In this document: piece after piece, positions 1-8,037 of the stretch
Layout of the letters: each line of letters begins with the position of its first letter
Position numbering within the stretch: the first letter of the stretch is position 1
Assembly (NCBI RefSeq): GCF_000173075.1
Contig: NZ_ABVL01000014.1
Span: forward strand, 124,001-188,000
Reading direction: 5' to 3'
Source of the DNA: Chthoniobacter flavus Ellin428
GTDB taxonomy: Bacteria; Verrucomicrobiota; Verrucomicrobiia; Chthoniobacterales; Chthoniobacteraceae
DNA: 64,000 nt
The notes under the pieces: generated by a model
Database searches by the model: none
What the model saw: only the letters and a program-made list of their open reading frames with translations
Told to the model about the DNA's origin: nothing
Position numbers and translations under genes: made by a program

Positions 1-929
1 TGAAAGATGCGCTCCATCGATTCCTGCGTGAGGCCGACGCCGCTATCGCTGATCCGCACCGCGATCCGACCCGGGGCCGGATTCGTGGTCTCGATTTCGA
101 TGTGCCCATCCTGCGGCGTAAACTTGGCCGCATTGCGCAGGATGTTCCAAAAAACCTGCAGCAACCGGTCGCGATCGCCTTCCATCCGCGTTTCCTGCGC
201 GCGGAGGTGAAGCGCGGGCAACGGGCCCATGAGCTGGCCATCGATGCCCGCCGTGCGCACCGCTTCCGTCAGGAGCAGGTGCAGATCGAGCGGCCGCAAT
301 TCGATCTCGAACTTGCCGCGCGTGAGCCGCGTGAGATCGAGCAGATCCGAGATGAGCCGCGCCTGCATGTGCGCGTTGCGATCGATGAGGTCGAAATCGC
401 TCCGCACTTCCTCGGTCAACGTCTTGTCCTTCAATCGATCGGCCACGCAATAACTGATCGCGCTGAGCGGGCCGCGTAATTCGTGGCTGAGCACGGCGAG
501 GAAATAATCCTTCGTCCGGTTCAATTCATCCGCGGCTTCGTGGGCCCGGCGCTCGGCCTCGTAGAGATTGCGCAATTCCCCTTGGGCGGCGTCGCGCATG
601 AGCAAGGCGCGGTGCAGGTAGCCGGCGCAGAAGCTGATGACCAGGCCTTCGACCACCGACATGGCGAAGGTGATGGTCGCCGCGGAGGAGTGGATGTGAA
701 ACGAGTAGCGGGGGAGGAAGAAGAAATAGTTTCCGAGAAGCGTGCCGACGAGGGTGGAGAAAATGCCCGGCCCACGCCCGAGCAGAAATGCACTGACCGC
801 CGCGGCGAGGACGAAAAAGAGCATCCGCGACGAGTTCGCCAGGCTGGCGTCAAAAATCCAGCGGGTGAGAAAGGCAATGAGAGTAAGCCCCAAGGCACAG
901 CCATATGCCGGAGGGGGATGGCGAAACAC
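1..929 (-). CDS. Sensor histidine kinase, C-terminus cut by window edge
   Basis: A membrane sensor histidine kinase that would autophosphorylate and pass phosphate to a response regulator outside the window. The minus frame first gives hydrophobic segments with GNYFFFLPRYS, typical of the KdpD-like DUF4118 four-helix membrane domain. An H-box follows (VLSHELRGPLSAIS, about 485-445, phosphoacceptor His), then an N-box (NILRNAAKF, about 155-130) and the start of a G1 box (DSGVGLTQES, about 40-10). The ATP-binding domain continues past base 1. The start is uncertain: the frame is open to an ATG at 1055, but protein-like sequence begins near a GTG at 929, which was chosen. The signal sensed is unknown and no partner response regulator lies in the window. 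Confidence 0.85.
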   Translation of the reverse strand, partial: MFRHPPPAYGCALGLTLIAFLTRWIFDASLANSSRMLFFVLAAAVSAFLLGRGPGIFSTLVGTLLGNYFFFLPRYSFHIHSSAATITFAMSVVEGLVISFCAGYLHRALLMRDAAQGELRNLYEAERRAHEAADELNRTKDYFLAVLSHELRGPLSAISYCVADRLKDKTLTEEVRSDFDLIDRNAHMQARLISDLLDLTRLTRGKFEIELRPLDLHLLLTEAVRTAGIDGQLMGPLPALHLRAQETRMEGDRDRLLQVFWNILRNAAKFTPQDGHIEIETTNPAPGRIAVRISDSGVGLTQESMERIF

Positions 930-1111
930 CGGGCCAACGCGTGATGACCGGTGTTTCTCGCGATGGCAGATCGGCTGATGGAGTTGCCATGTATTTGCAA
1001 AGTAAAGCAGCACTCGGTGCAACACGCTAGTGGCATTTGTTCTAAAACAACCCATCTCATCCGCGGGAGTGCGGATTACTTAGCAAAGGAAGATTTCACC
1101 GCGGAGAGAGC

Positions 1112-1229
1112 GGAATGACGAATGACGAATGAATGCCAAAGCACAAATGCCCAAGCGGTCATTCGGCATTCAATGTGACCTTCTGCCTTCCGCGTTCGTT
1201 ACCGTCTCCGCAGGATCATTCGTCATTCC
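1112..1229. repeat. Intergenic hairpin with ATGACGA heptamers
   Basis: The gap between the kinase and the dehydrogenase stop (930-1231) holds no gene but a structured repeat. GGAATGACGAATGA at 1112-1125 is perfectly complementary to 1216-1229. Inside lie a further tandem GACGAAT unit and a shorter inner pair (GAATGCC / GGCATTC). It lies directly 3' of the dehydrogenase stop, so it could act as a terminator or RNA-stabilising element. The same heptamer recurs near 8020 and 33870. Confidence 0.75.
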
Positions 1230-1231
1230 CC

Positions 1232-2266
1232 TCACGCCACCTCGACGACCGCCTTGATCACACCCGTCTCCGGCCTCAACCAGCCGGGGAAGGCGTCGAT
1301 CATCGTATCGAACGCGGCGTGGTGCGTGATCCACGGGACGGTGTCGATCCTGCCTTCCTCGATGAGCGCGATGATGCGCTTGAAATCGGGTGGCAGCGCA
1401 TTGCGTGAGGCCATGATCGAGACTTCGCGGCGGTGCATGATTGGCGAATGCAGGAAGCTGACCTCCTGCTGGGTGATGCCGACGTAGACAAGCCGGCCGG
1501 CGAAAGCGCAATACGCGAGCGCGGCGGACATGGATTTGTTGCTGCCAGTGGCATCGATGACCACGTCGGCGAGTTGACCATTGGTGATGGCGCTGAGCTG
1601 CTCGACCGCGGCGGCTTCTCCGCCGGGCGTGAGCTCGATGGTATCGGGTACGCCCATCTTCTCGCGGACAAACGCGAGTCGGCCGGCATTCATATCCATG
1701 ACGATGGTGCGCGCGCCGCTGAGTTTCGCAAACTCGATGGCGGAAAGCCCGATCGGTCCCGCGCCGATGACGAGCACATGCTCACCGGCCTGCGACGCGC
1801 CGCGATTCACGGCATGGCAGCCGATGGCCAGCGTCTCGACGAGCGCGAGTTGATCGAAGGTGAGCTGGCGAGAGATGTGTAGCTTGCGCGCGGGCAGCAC
1901 GTAACGCTCTGCCAGGCCGCCATCGCACATCACGCCGAGCGTCTTGTTGTGCTCGCAGCAGTTCGTGTGGCCGCGACGGCAGGCGTAGCACTTCTGGCAA
2001 TTAAGATACGGCTCGACCGAGCAGCGGTCGCCCGGCTGCACATTGGTCACGCCTTCGCCCACGGCCAGCACTTCCACACCGAGCTCGTGCCCGGGAATGC
2101 GCGGGTAGCTGAAGAATGGCATCTTGCCGAGATAGCCGCCGTAATCCGTGCCGCAGATGCCCACACGATGCACCTTCACCAGCGCATCGCCCGGTCCGGG
2201 CGCGGCCGGTTCGGCGGTGTCGATGAGGCGAAACTTTTGCGGTTGATCGAGGGAGATGGCTTTCAT
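1232..2266 (-). CDS. lgoD: Zinc alcohol dehydrogenase, LgoD (L-galactonate 5-dehydrogenase)-like
   Basis: Zn- and NAD(P)-dependent medium-chain dehydrogenase of 344 residues, the usual length. Visible are catalytic-zinc residues Cys38 and His60-Glu61 (GICGTD, PGHE), structural-zinc cysteines 90, 93, 96 and 104, and the Rossmann motif VIGAGPIG near 167. The stretch MPFFSYPRIPGHELG and the NCCE tail of the structural-zinc loop closely resemble E. coli LgoD/YjjN, which oxidises L-galactonate to D-tagaturonate. It is the last gene of the operon: its ATG lies 1 bp after the stop of the aldo/keto reductase, implying translational coupling. A tagaturonate epimerase-like gene in the same cluster supports the LgoD reading, but other polyol or aldonate substrates are possible. 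The family is certain; the substrate is inferred from recalled similarity and context. Confidence 0.8.
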   Translation of the reverse strand: MKAISLDQPQKFRLIDTAEPAAPGPGDALVKVHRVGICGTDYGGYLGKMPFFSYPRIPGHELGVEVLAVGEGVTNVQPGDRCSVEPYLNCQKCYACRRGHTNCCEHNKTLGVMCDGGLAERYVLPARKLHISRQLTFDQLALVETLAIGCHAVNRGASQAGEHVLVIGAGPIGLSAIEFAKLSGARTIVMDMNAGRLAFVREKMGVPDTIELTPGGEAAAVEQLSAITNGQLADVVIDATGSNKSMSAALAYCAFAGRLVYVGITQQEVSFLHSPIMHRREVSIMASRNALPPDFKRIIALIEEGRIDTVPWITHHAAFDTMIDAFPGWLRPETGVIKAVVEVA

Positions 2267-2267
2267 G

Positions 2268-3200
2268 TCAGTTGTTCTCGGGAAGGCCTTCGCGGTGGCC
2301 GATGTTTTTCACGGGAGCGAAGATGTCCTGCACTTCGCGGAGCAGCGTTTCGTCGAGCGGTTCGGCGGCCCACTTGGCCCAGTTGCGAATGTTGTTCGGG
2401 TTGGCGCTGCCGGAGACCGTAGTGGTGATGTCCGGGTTCGCGAGGCAGAACTGCAGCGCGAGCTTGGCGATGTCCACGCCCTTGCTGGCGCAATGCTCGG
2501 CGGCCTGACGCGCCGCGGCTTTCACGTCTTCGGGTTCCTTCAGCCACGGGGGCAACGGGGCATTGGTGAGCAGGCGCGCGCTGAAGGGGCCGGCGTTCAT
2601 CACCCCCACGCCTTTTGATTTGAGATACGGAACGGCCTCATCGGCGAAGCGCGTGTTCTGCAGCGTGTATTGATTGTAGCTGAGCACGCAATCGACGCTC
2701 GTCTGGTCGAGGATGAAACGGAAGATCTTCATCGGGTAGCCGGAGAAGCCGATGTAACGAACCTTGCCAGCCTGTTGGATCTTGCGCAACGCGGGGATCG
2801 TTTCATCGACGATCTGCTGCATGGGCACGAATTCGATGTCGTGGCAGAGGATGATGTCGAGGTGGTCCGTGCCGAGGCGGTGGAGCGACACGTCCACGCT
2901 TTCGGCCACGCGCTTTGCGGAAAAGTCGAAGTGCTGGAGATCGTAGCGGCCGAGCTTGGTGCAGAGCGTGTAGCTGTCGCGCGGCACACCGCGCAGGGCG
3001 ATGCCGAGCAGCACTTCGCTCATCCCGCGGCCGTAAAAGGGCGAGGTATCGATGAAGTTGAGTCCGGAATCGAGCGCGACGCGCACGGAGTCGAGCGCTT
3101 CGTCGAGTTTCACGCTGCGGAATTCCTGCCCGAGCGACGAAGCGCCGAAGCTGAGGATGGGAAGCTGGAGGTCGGTCTGGCCGAGGCGGCGGGTTTGCAT
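2268..3200 (-). CDS. Aldo/keto reductase, L-galactose/L-fucose dehydrogenase-like
   Basis: NAD(P)-dependent aldo/keto reductase of 310 residues. The catalytic tetrad is visible as Asp51, Tyr56, Lys82 and His120 (NFIDTSPFYG, CTKLGRY, ILCHDIEF). The sequence FDFSAKRVAESVD and the HDIEF...IVDETIPALRK block resemble plant L-galactose dehydrogenase, which oxidises C1 of L-galactose to L-galactono-1,4-lactone; bacterial L-fucose dehydrogenases fall in the same group. It sits between a small exported protein (9 bp upstream) and the LgoD-like gene (1 bp downstream). With FucU in the operon, a role in oxidising an L-galactose-configured aldose is likely. L-fucose, L-galactose or D-arabinose cannot be separated from sequence alone. 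Confidence 0.82.
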   Translation of the reverse strand: MQTRRLGQTDLQLPILSFGASSLGQEFRSVKLDEALDSVRVALDSGLNFIDTSPFYGRGMSEVLLGIALRGVPRDSYTLCTKLGRYDLQHFDFSAKRVAESVDVSLHRLGTDHLDIILCHDIEFVPMQQIVDETIPALRKIQQAGKVRYIGFSGYPMKIFRFILDQTSVDCVLSYNQYTLQNTRFADEAVPYLKSKGVGVMNAGPFSARLLTNAPLPPWLKEPEDVKAAARQAAEHCASKGVDIAKLALQFCLANPDITTTVSGSANPNNIRNWAKWAAEPLDETLLREVQDIFAPVKNIGHREGLPENN

Positions 3201-3209
3201 GGGAGAAAA

Positions 3210-3632
3210 TCAGCGGGTGCTCATCTGCGGCTTGGTCGAGGTGCGCTTGAGCGTGATCTCGCCGTAGAAAACCGTGGCGCGTGGGTCGGTGACCTTGCTC
3301 GGCTTGAGCGAGAGGTGATACAACTTGCCGTCGTGGCGCAGGACGCCGGTGCCGGCGTTGTCAAAGCTGTCGGTCCATTTGAATTCGAGTTCGCCCTTCG
3401 CGTTCACCGTGCCTTCGCCATCGCCATCCGGCGCGGCGCCGGAGCCATCGGCATGCGCGGCGGAAAAGGAGGTCGTCGCGGTTTTGCCCTTTTGCTGCAC
3501 GTCGAGGGAAAGCGGCGAATTGTTTTTCTTCGCGAGTTCGTAGTGGCCGGTGAGGCTGGCTGCCGCGGGATCAGCCGCGCGGACGGTCGTGGTGGTGATG
3601 GCGAGAAGAGCGAGAGCGAGGAGGCGTTTCAT
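3210..3632 (-). CDS. Small exported protein of unknown function
   Basis: 140 residues beginning with a clear signal peptide (MKRLLALALLAITTTTVRAA), so exported to the periplasm or beyond. The rest is beta-rich, with a GHYELA segment and a FYGEITLKR C-terminus, and looks like a small beta-barrel or sandwich. I recognise no family. It stands 9 bp upstream of the aldo/keto reductase in the same direction and is probably cotranscribed. Its job in sugar oxidation is not evident; a periplasmic binding or scaffold role would be a guess. Confidence 0.75.
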   Translation of the reverse strand: MKRLLALALLAITTTTVRAADPAAASLTGHYELAKKNNSPLSLDVQQKGKTATTSFSAAHADGSGAAPDGDGEGTVNAKGELEFKWTDSFDNAGTGVLRHDGKLYHLSLKPSKVTDPRATVFYGEITLKRTSTKPQMSTR

Positions 3633-3670
3633 ATCGCTAGTTGCGTTTGGGTGTGGAAAACACCGGCATC

Positions 3671-3758
3671 GGCGACTTCCCAGTCGCCGACCGACCCAAC
3701 GCGTGAAGCGCCATCCCTTGGGCGTCGATTAGCAACGCAGGGTGACTGGGAAGTCGCC
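3671..3758. repeat. 15-bp inverted repeat in operon gap
   Basis: GGCGACTTCCCAGTC at 3671-3685 is perfectly repeated in inverted orientation at 3744-3758, in the 176-bp gap between fucU and the small exported gene. It could fold into a long-armed hairpin in the operon transcript and act as a processing or stability element. No gene is visible in the gap. Confidence 0.7.
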
Positions 3759-3808
3759 CCTCCCAGGTAACAGTTCGTTTGGCTGGGCGTGACATTCTAT
3801 TCGGATGC

Positions 3809-4255
3809 CTAGTCCACCCGGCACCCCAGCGTGAGGAGCACATTGGCCCACAGCGACTGGTCGGCGGTCTGGATGGTGAGGATGTGGTCGGGCGATTCGA
3901 CGTGTTGGTAAAAGTCCCATTTGAGGATCGGCTCGAGCGTGAGCTTCATGCCGGACTCCGCGACGATCTGGCGATACTCGGCCCACACCGGAGGGTCGCC
4001 CTGCTGCGCGTAGGGATCATCCGGCGGAATGCCCATGGTATTTACGTGATCGATGGGCAGAGCGCTGAGCAATGTGCGCAGCACTTGCGAAACGGTCGGC
4101 ACGCCGGGCGTGAGTTGCAGGCACACCAGCTCGGCATTCGGGCCTTTCTTTGTCGCCGCGGGATAATTGCCATCGGCGATGAGGATTTTCGAATGATGCC
4201 CCCCGCGCGCGACGATGCGCAGGATATCGGGATGAAGGAGCGTGGTCTTGAGCAT
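3809..4255 (-). CDS. fucU: RbsD/FucU-family sugar mutarotase
   Basis: 148-residue member of the RbsD/FucU family, cytoplasmic mutarotases that interconvert anomers of a sugar. It shows the family N-terminus with GGHHSKILIADGNYPA (His20 and following) and a C-terminal ILTIQTADQSLWANVLLTLG block matching FucU rather than the shorter RbsD. FucU accepts L-fucose and sugars of the same ring configuration, which includes L-galactose. The start ATG is 1 bp after the TAG of the preceding small exported gene, so it is coupled. In this operon it would supply the anomer used by the aldo/keto reductase two genes downstream. Confidence 0.88.
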   Translation of the reverse strand: MLKTTLLHPDILRIVARGGHHSKILIADGNYPAATKKGPNAELVCLQLTPGVPTVSQVLRTLLSALPIDHVNTMGIPPDDPYAQQGDPPVWAEYRQIVAESGMKLTLEPILKWDFYQHVESPDHILTIQTADQSLWANVLLTLGCRVD

Positions 4256-4256
4256 G

Positions 4257-4742
4257 CTATTTGGCGTCTTCGTAGTGGATCTTCAGGAAGGGCTTGAAGC
4301 TTTTGACGATTTTTTCCACCCAAGGATCATATTCCCTCGCTTTGACCTGCGAATACGTGAAATGCAGCACCGCGCAATTGTCTCCCTTGGTGTGGACCTT
4401 GCGGTAGAACTCCGTGCCATCCTTCACGCCCGAGACGACATACCAATTCGCCGCTTTCCGCTTGTAAGTAATGTGCCTGCCGAACTCCTTGAGGTCGTCT
4501 TCCCAGAGGGAGTTCAGGGTGGCGTCGACCAGGTAGTGTCCGTAGGCGGTGACGCTGAACTCCTTATTCTTGGTATGGTATTCGCGACCGTCGCCGTTCT
4601 CCGGTTCAGCGCTGGCAACCAGTTCGGCCGGGTAGCTCATCTTGAACCCAAAACGAAGGTTGACGTAATCACGCCATCCTGTGTCCGCCAGCGTGGATAA
4701 CGGCAGCGCGAGAAGGATGAACCAAAACCAAACGTGTCTCAT
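4257..4742 (-). CDS. Exported protein of unknown function, coupled in sugar operon
   Basis: 161 residues starting MRHVWFWFILLALPLSTLAD, a good signal peptide. This start was chosen over longer upstream readings because it directly follows the preceding stop in an ATGA overlap (4739-4742), implying translational coupling. The mature part carries a YVNLRFGFKMSYP segment and a KIVKSFKPF C-terminus, resembling small beta-sandwich proteins of the PsbP-like/DcrB type that often begin NxxxGFxxxYP. That assignment is tentative. It lies between the TIM-barrel isomerase and fucU, so expression with sugar catabolism is likely although the protein itself is extracytoplasmic. Confidence 0.75.
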   Translation of the reverse strand: MRHVWFWFILLALPLSTLADTGWRDYVNLRFGFKMSYPAELVASAEPENGDGREYHTKNKEFSVTAYGHYLVDATLNSLWEDDLKEFGRHITYKRKAANWYVVSGVKDGTEFYRKVHTKGDNCAVLHFTYSQVKAREYDPWVEKIVKSFKPFLKIHYEDAK

Positions 4743-5554
4743 GACGCACTGCATTTGCGGAAGCTTTCGATGGTCTGGCGTGCCGCGGTGAGCGCATCCG
4801 GCTGCGGAAAAATTTCCGCCGAGAGATAGCCCGTGTAGCCGATCTCCCGCAGGGCGGCGATGATCGGCTCGATGCGCGTGTGGCCGCAGCCGATGGCCTG
4901 TCGATTCGAGTCGGCGAAATGCACGTGGCCGATCCAATCCTTGCCCGCGCGAATGGCCGCCGGGAGATCGCTCTCCTCGATGTTCATGTGGAAGAGATCG
5001 GCGAGGACCTTCACGCCCTTTGTCCTCAGACCACGGACGAAGTCCACCGTCGGTGCGACGCGATTGAACAGATTCGTCTCGTAGCGATTGAGGAATTCAT
5101 AAAGCAGCGGCTGGCCGTGCGAAGCAGCGTGATCACCGAGTTCCTCGAGCCCTTCCGCAAGCCACTCCAGCGCGTGTTCGCGGGTGACGTCGACGTCGAC
5201 CTTGCCCTGCATGGAACCAATGATCGCCGGCGCGCCGAAGCCCGCGGCGACATCGATGATCGCGCGAATGAAATCGCGTGCCCGCTGACGGAACGTCGGG
5301 TCCGGATTGGTCAGCGACCAATTATGAATAACCCAGCCAGCGCCGGTGCCGATGGCCGCGACCTTCAGCGAATGATGATCGAGCAATCCCTGCAGTTCGG
5401 CCTCGTCGATGGCGTTCGCTGCCGGCGGGAAAATTTCCACGGCATCGAAGCCGAGCTTCGCGGCTTGCTCGATCCCGTCGGCCAATCCGTCGTGAAAAAC
5501 AAACGGACCGCGACGGGCTTGGGGAGTGATGGAGATGGTGATGGCGGAGCGCAC
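4739..5554 (-). CDS. Sugar isomerase/epimerase, AP-endonuclease-2-like TIM barrel
   Basis: 271-residue TIM barrel of the hydroxypyruvate isomerase / D-tagatose 3-epimerase superfamily, cytoplasmic and metal dependent. The four expected metal ligands can be placed at Glu153 (LLYEFLNRYE), Asp186 (VLADLFHMN), His212 (GHVHFADSN) and Glu247 (SAEIFP). The start is GTG at 5554. It follows the UxaE-like gene after a 207-bp repeat-bearing gap and overlaps the next gene by ATGA. Such enzymes isomerise or epimerise keto sugars; within this operon the substrate could be a keto-aldonate or the sugar itself. Exact reaction unknown. Confidence 0.82.
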   Translation of the reverse strand: MRSAITISITPQARRGPFVFHDGLADGIEQAAKLGFDAVEIFPPAANAIDEAELQGLLDHHSLKVAAIGTGAGWVIHNWSLTNPDPTFRQRARDFIRAIIDVAAGFGAPAIIGSMQGKVDVDVTREHALEWLAEGLEELGDHAASHGQPLLYEFLNRYETNLFNRVAPTVDFVRGLRTKGVKVLADLFHMNIEESDLPAAIRAGKDWIGHVHFADSNRQAIGCGHTRIEPIIAALREIGYTGYLSAEIFPQPDALTAARQTIESFRKCSAS

Positions 5555-5606
5555 GGGGAAGAAGGTTGAATTTAGCTTATAGAAACTGTGTGGCAGCGCA
5601 GATGCT

Positions 5607-5757
5607 CTTAATCATAATCATAATCTTACTCTCTTTTGTTAACCCGCCGTCAGAAGGAGGGATTAAGATTACGATTAAGCGTAAGATTAAGAAGCTGGTT
5701 TCTGGATTCGAGAATCGGTCCCGTGGTGGGAACCAGAAACTAGAAACCAGAAACTTT
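5607..5757. repeat. Tandem-unit hairpins (TTAATC type) in operon gap
   Basis: The 207-bp gap 5555-5761 contains no gene but two structures. First, C-TTAATC/ATAATC units at 5607-5632 face GATTAAG/GATTACG units at 5661-5691 on the opposite strand, giving a long imperfect hairpin around a GC-rich loop. Second, CTGGTTTCT near 5694 is complementary to AGAAACCAG near 5740. The block follows the stop of the UxaE-like gene, so it may attenuate transcription into the rest of the operon. Confidence 0.75.
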
Positions 5758-5761
5758 CGTC

Positions 5762-7012
5762 CTACCCGATAAACAGCGGCCGGAGATGCCGCGCGTAAAT
5801 GTTCCCGGTCACATTGCGGCCGACGACTTCCGCGTTGGCTTCGAGCAGGTCGAGGTAACGGCGGCCGGCCTTGGCGGCGAGCTTGAAGCCGACGTGCAGG
5901 AGTTGGCGCAGGCTGGAGTTGAATTGCGGATCGCTCGGCACGTGGCGCAGGGCGCGGACGAATTGCTCGCTGGTCCAGCCATTCACCGTCTCAGCGCTGG
6001 GCAGCTTGGCGCGATCGATGTCGATGACCGAGGCATACGGCGCGCAGAGTTCATCCACATGACCGATCGCTTGCGCATACATTTCCCTGGCGAAGGCCAG
6101 GCCTTCGCCACCCGCTTCGGCGAGGCCGATGATTTCCTCCAGCCACGTCGTCCCGGCGGTCTTGAGGTGCAGGCCGGCGCCGAACTGCGGCAGCGTGCGG
6201 CGGATGATCGGGTAGAGCGAAAATTTGTCCGAGCCGCTGTGGACCGAGAGCTTGAGGTTCGCCGGCAATCCGTAGCGCGCGATGGCGTGGCGGATGACGG
6301 CGAGGTCGTCGTGGAATTCCTTCTCGAACTGCACGAGATCGCCGACGTAATCGACACCCTTGTTAAAGCGCCCGGTGAATTTCGGCGCGATGGTCTGGAC
6401 GCGCACTTTTTCATCGGCCAGCGCGGCGAGGATGACGAGCAACTCGGGCGGCGTCTGCGGCGAATCCGTTTCGTCCATGGACACCTCCGCGATGATGTTG
6501 CCTTCGCCTTTGGCCTCGGCGATATGCCGGTAAATCTTGCCCGCGTCCTGCACGGCGAGAAGGAATTTGCCGGCGATGCGTGCGACTTCGTCGCGGGTGA
6601 TTTCAAAGGGGCGATCGATGCCTTCGATCTGGACGCGGCCGAGGAGTTCGGGATGGCGATCGATAAAGGCGCCAACCGCTTCCGGCGCGACGGGCTGGGC
6701 GATGGAATCGGCGACGTCGATGGTGAAGAAATCAGAGCAGGGGAGGAAGCGGCCGACGGTCTCGAGGCGGATGTGATCGGCGTCCACGTGCCAGCCTTTT
6801 TCCCAGCCGAGGGATTTCACCGCGGCCTGCGCGGCGTCGAAGACGCTCTGCGGTTCCGAGCCGACGAAGGTGTGTTCGCGGTTCGATTTGTTCCAGACGG
6901 GTACGACTTCGACGCCATCCCTGGCGGCTTGTTGAAAGGCGCGCAACTGCGCGGCCGCCTGGTGGGCGAAACGGTCGCCGACGCCGATGGTGAATTTTTC
7001 GAGGGTGAGCAT
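5762..7012 (-). CDS. uxaE: Tagaturonate epimerase (UxaE) family protein
   Basis: 416-residue cytoplasmic protein resembling the UxaE tagaturonate epimerase family first recognised in Thermotoga, which converts D-tagaturonate to D-fructuronate. Recognisable family blocks are the N-terminal FTIGVGDRFAHQ, VPVWNKSNREH, GWHVDADHI, FFTIDVAD, the central DETDSPQ and the metal-site region SVHSGSDKFSLYP near residue 265. The start ATG is at 7012 with no strong Shine-Dalgarno. It is the first gene of the minus-strand operon and divergent from an AraC regulator. Its product would be the next step after the LgoD-like dehydrogenase and feeds the mannonate/KDG route, whose enzymes are not in this window. 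Confidence 0.8.
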   Translation of the reverse strand: MLTLEKFTIGVGDRFAHQAAAQLRAFQQAARDGVEVVPVWNKSNREHTFVGSEPQSVFDAAQAAVKSLGWEKGWHVDADHIRLETVGRFLPCSDFFTIDVADSIAQPVAPEAVGAFIDRHPELLGRVQIEGIDRPFEITRDEVARIAGKFLLAVQDAGKIYRHIAEAKGEGNIIAEVSMDETDSPQTPPELLVILAALADEKVRVQTIAPKFTGRFNKGVDYVGDLVQFEKEFHDDLAVIRHAIARYGLPANLKLSVHSGSDKFSLYPIIRRTLPQFGAGLHLKTAGTTWLEEIIGLAEAGGEGLAFAREMYAQAIGHVDELCAPYASVIDIDRAKLPSAETVNGWTSEQFVRALRHVPSDPQFNSSLRQLLHVGFKLAAKAGRRYLDLLEANAEVVGRNVTGNIYARHLRPLFIG

Positions 7013-7118
7013 AAACGGGAAAGGGGAAGAGCGAGGGAGATAAGGCTATGCCGAGGGGACCGGGTTTGGGAATGGCGGGGATTGACTAAGGCATGTCGAA
7101 TCTTGACCTTGTTTACGG
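7013..7118. promoter_or_regulatory. Divergent promoter region of sugar operon and AraC gene
   Basis: This 106-bp gap separates divergently read uxaE and araC-type genes, so it must carry both promoters and probably the AraC binding site. No convincing -35/-10 pair or direct repeat could be fixed by eye. The assignment rests on gene arrangement alone. Confidence 0.45.
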
Positions 7119-8012
7119 TTGAACGTCCAAACGCACTTTCCCGAAAAACGTCCCAGCTTCGTCTCCACCCAGGTGGCGGAGGCGCGCCGCTATTATCTCG
7201 ATCTCCAGCCGCGGGCGACGCGTGAGATCACGGTGGTATGCGGTGGCGTCGAGCGGGTGCGGCCCGATTATGTCGTGCAGCGGCGGACGTTTCCGTATTA
7301 CGCGGTGGAATTTGTCGCGGAGGGCGAGGGCTCATTGCTGCTCGCGGGGAAACGGTGCCGGTTGCGGCCGGGTGTGGTCTTTGCCTACGGGCCGCGCGTG
7401 CCGCACACCATTCGCACGGAGCCGGGGCGGCCGATGTTGAAATACTATGTCGATTTCGTCGGGCGTCGGGCGAAGGAGTTGCTCGAAGACGGCCCGGTGC
7501 GGCCGGGGCGCCTGGCGCAGGTTTCGACGCCGGGGGAGATTCGCGAAATTTTCGAGTCGCTGCAGCGCAATGGTGGCGGCGAATCGCCATTTGGGCCGGC
7601 ATTGTGTGCGGCGTTGATCCCGGTGTTGTTGCTCAAGATCGCCGAGCGCGCGGTGCCGGCGGGTGGCGCCGATCCGCGGGCGTTGGCGACCTATCAGCGG
7701 GCACGGGCGTTGATCGATGCACGGTTTCTGGAGTTCAAGACGCTCGACGACGCGGCGCGCGCGGCTGGGGTGAACCTGTCATATCTTTGCCGGCTGTTTC
7801 AGCGTTTCGATCACCAGACGCCGTACCGCCATCTCCTGCACCTGAAAATGAATCGCGCGGCGCAGTTGCTCCTCGATCGCGGAATGCTGGTGAAGGAAGC
7901 GGCGGCAGAGCTGGGATTCAGCGATCCGTTCAATTTCTCCCGGGCGTTTCGGAGTGTCTTCGGACTGGCGCCGGAGAAGTTCCTCGCACGGACGCAGCGG
8001 AGGGGGGAGTGA
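7119..8012 (+). CDS. AraC-family transcriptional regulator
   Basis: 297-residue regulator with an N-terminal cupin-like sensing domain (YVVQRRTFPYYAVEFV, then GVVFAYGPRVPHTI, about residues 50-95) and a C-terminal double helix-turn-helix AraC domain (about 190-290) ending in the family signature SDPFNFSRAFRSVFGLAP. The start shown is TTG at 7119; a GTG near 7171 is an alternative. It diverges from the sugar-acid operon and is its obvious candidate regulator, probably an activator responding to the sugar or an intermediate. The cupin fold fits a sugar ligand, but the ligand is not known. Confidence 0.88.
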   Translation: MNVQTHFPEKRPSFVSTQVAEARRYYLDLQPRATREITVVCGGVERVRPDYVVQRRTFPYYAVEFVAEGEGSLLLAGKRCRLRPGVVFAYGPRVPHTIRTEPGRPMLKYYVDFVGRRAKELLEDGPVRPGRLAQVSTPGEIREIFESLQRNGGGESPFGPALCAALIPVLLLKIAERAVPAGGADPRALATYQRARALIDARFLEFKTLDDAARAAGVNLSYLCRLFQRFDHQTPYRHLLHLKMNRAAQLLLDRGMLVKEAAAELGFSDPFNFSRAFRSVFGLAPEKFLARTQRRGE

Positions 8013-8037
8013 GGAATTCGGAATGACGAATATTGCC

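Noticed and set aside
5566..5772. Small plus-strand gene in the gap before uxaE's 3' end
   Set aside because: The reading is composed of the repeat hairpin itself (Ile/Lys-rich low complexity) and has no support.
5786..7225. 479-codon plus-strand frame opposite uxaE
   Set aside because: Shadow frame, crosses the divergent promoter and has no family motifs.
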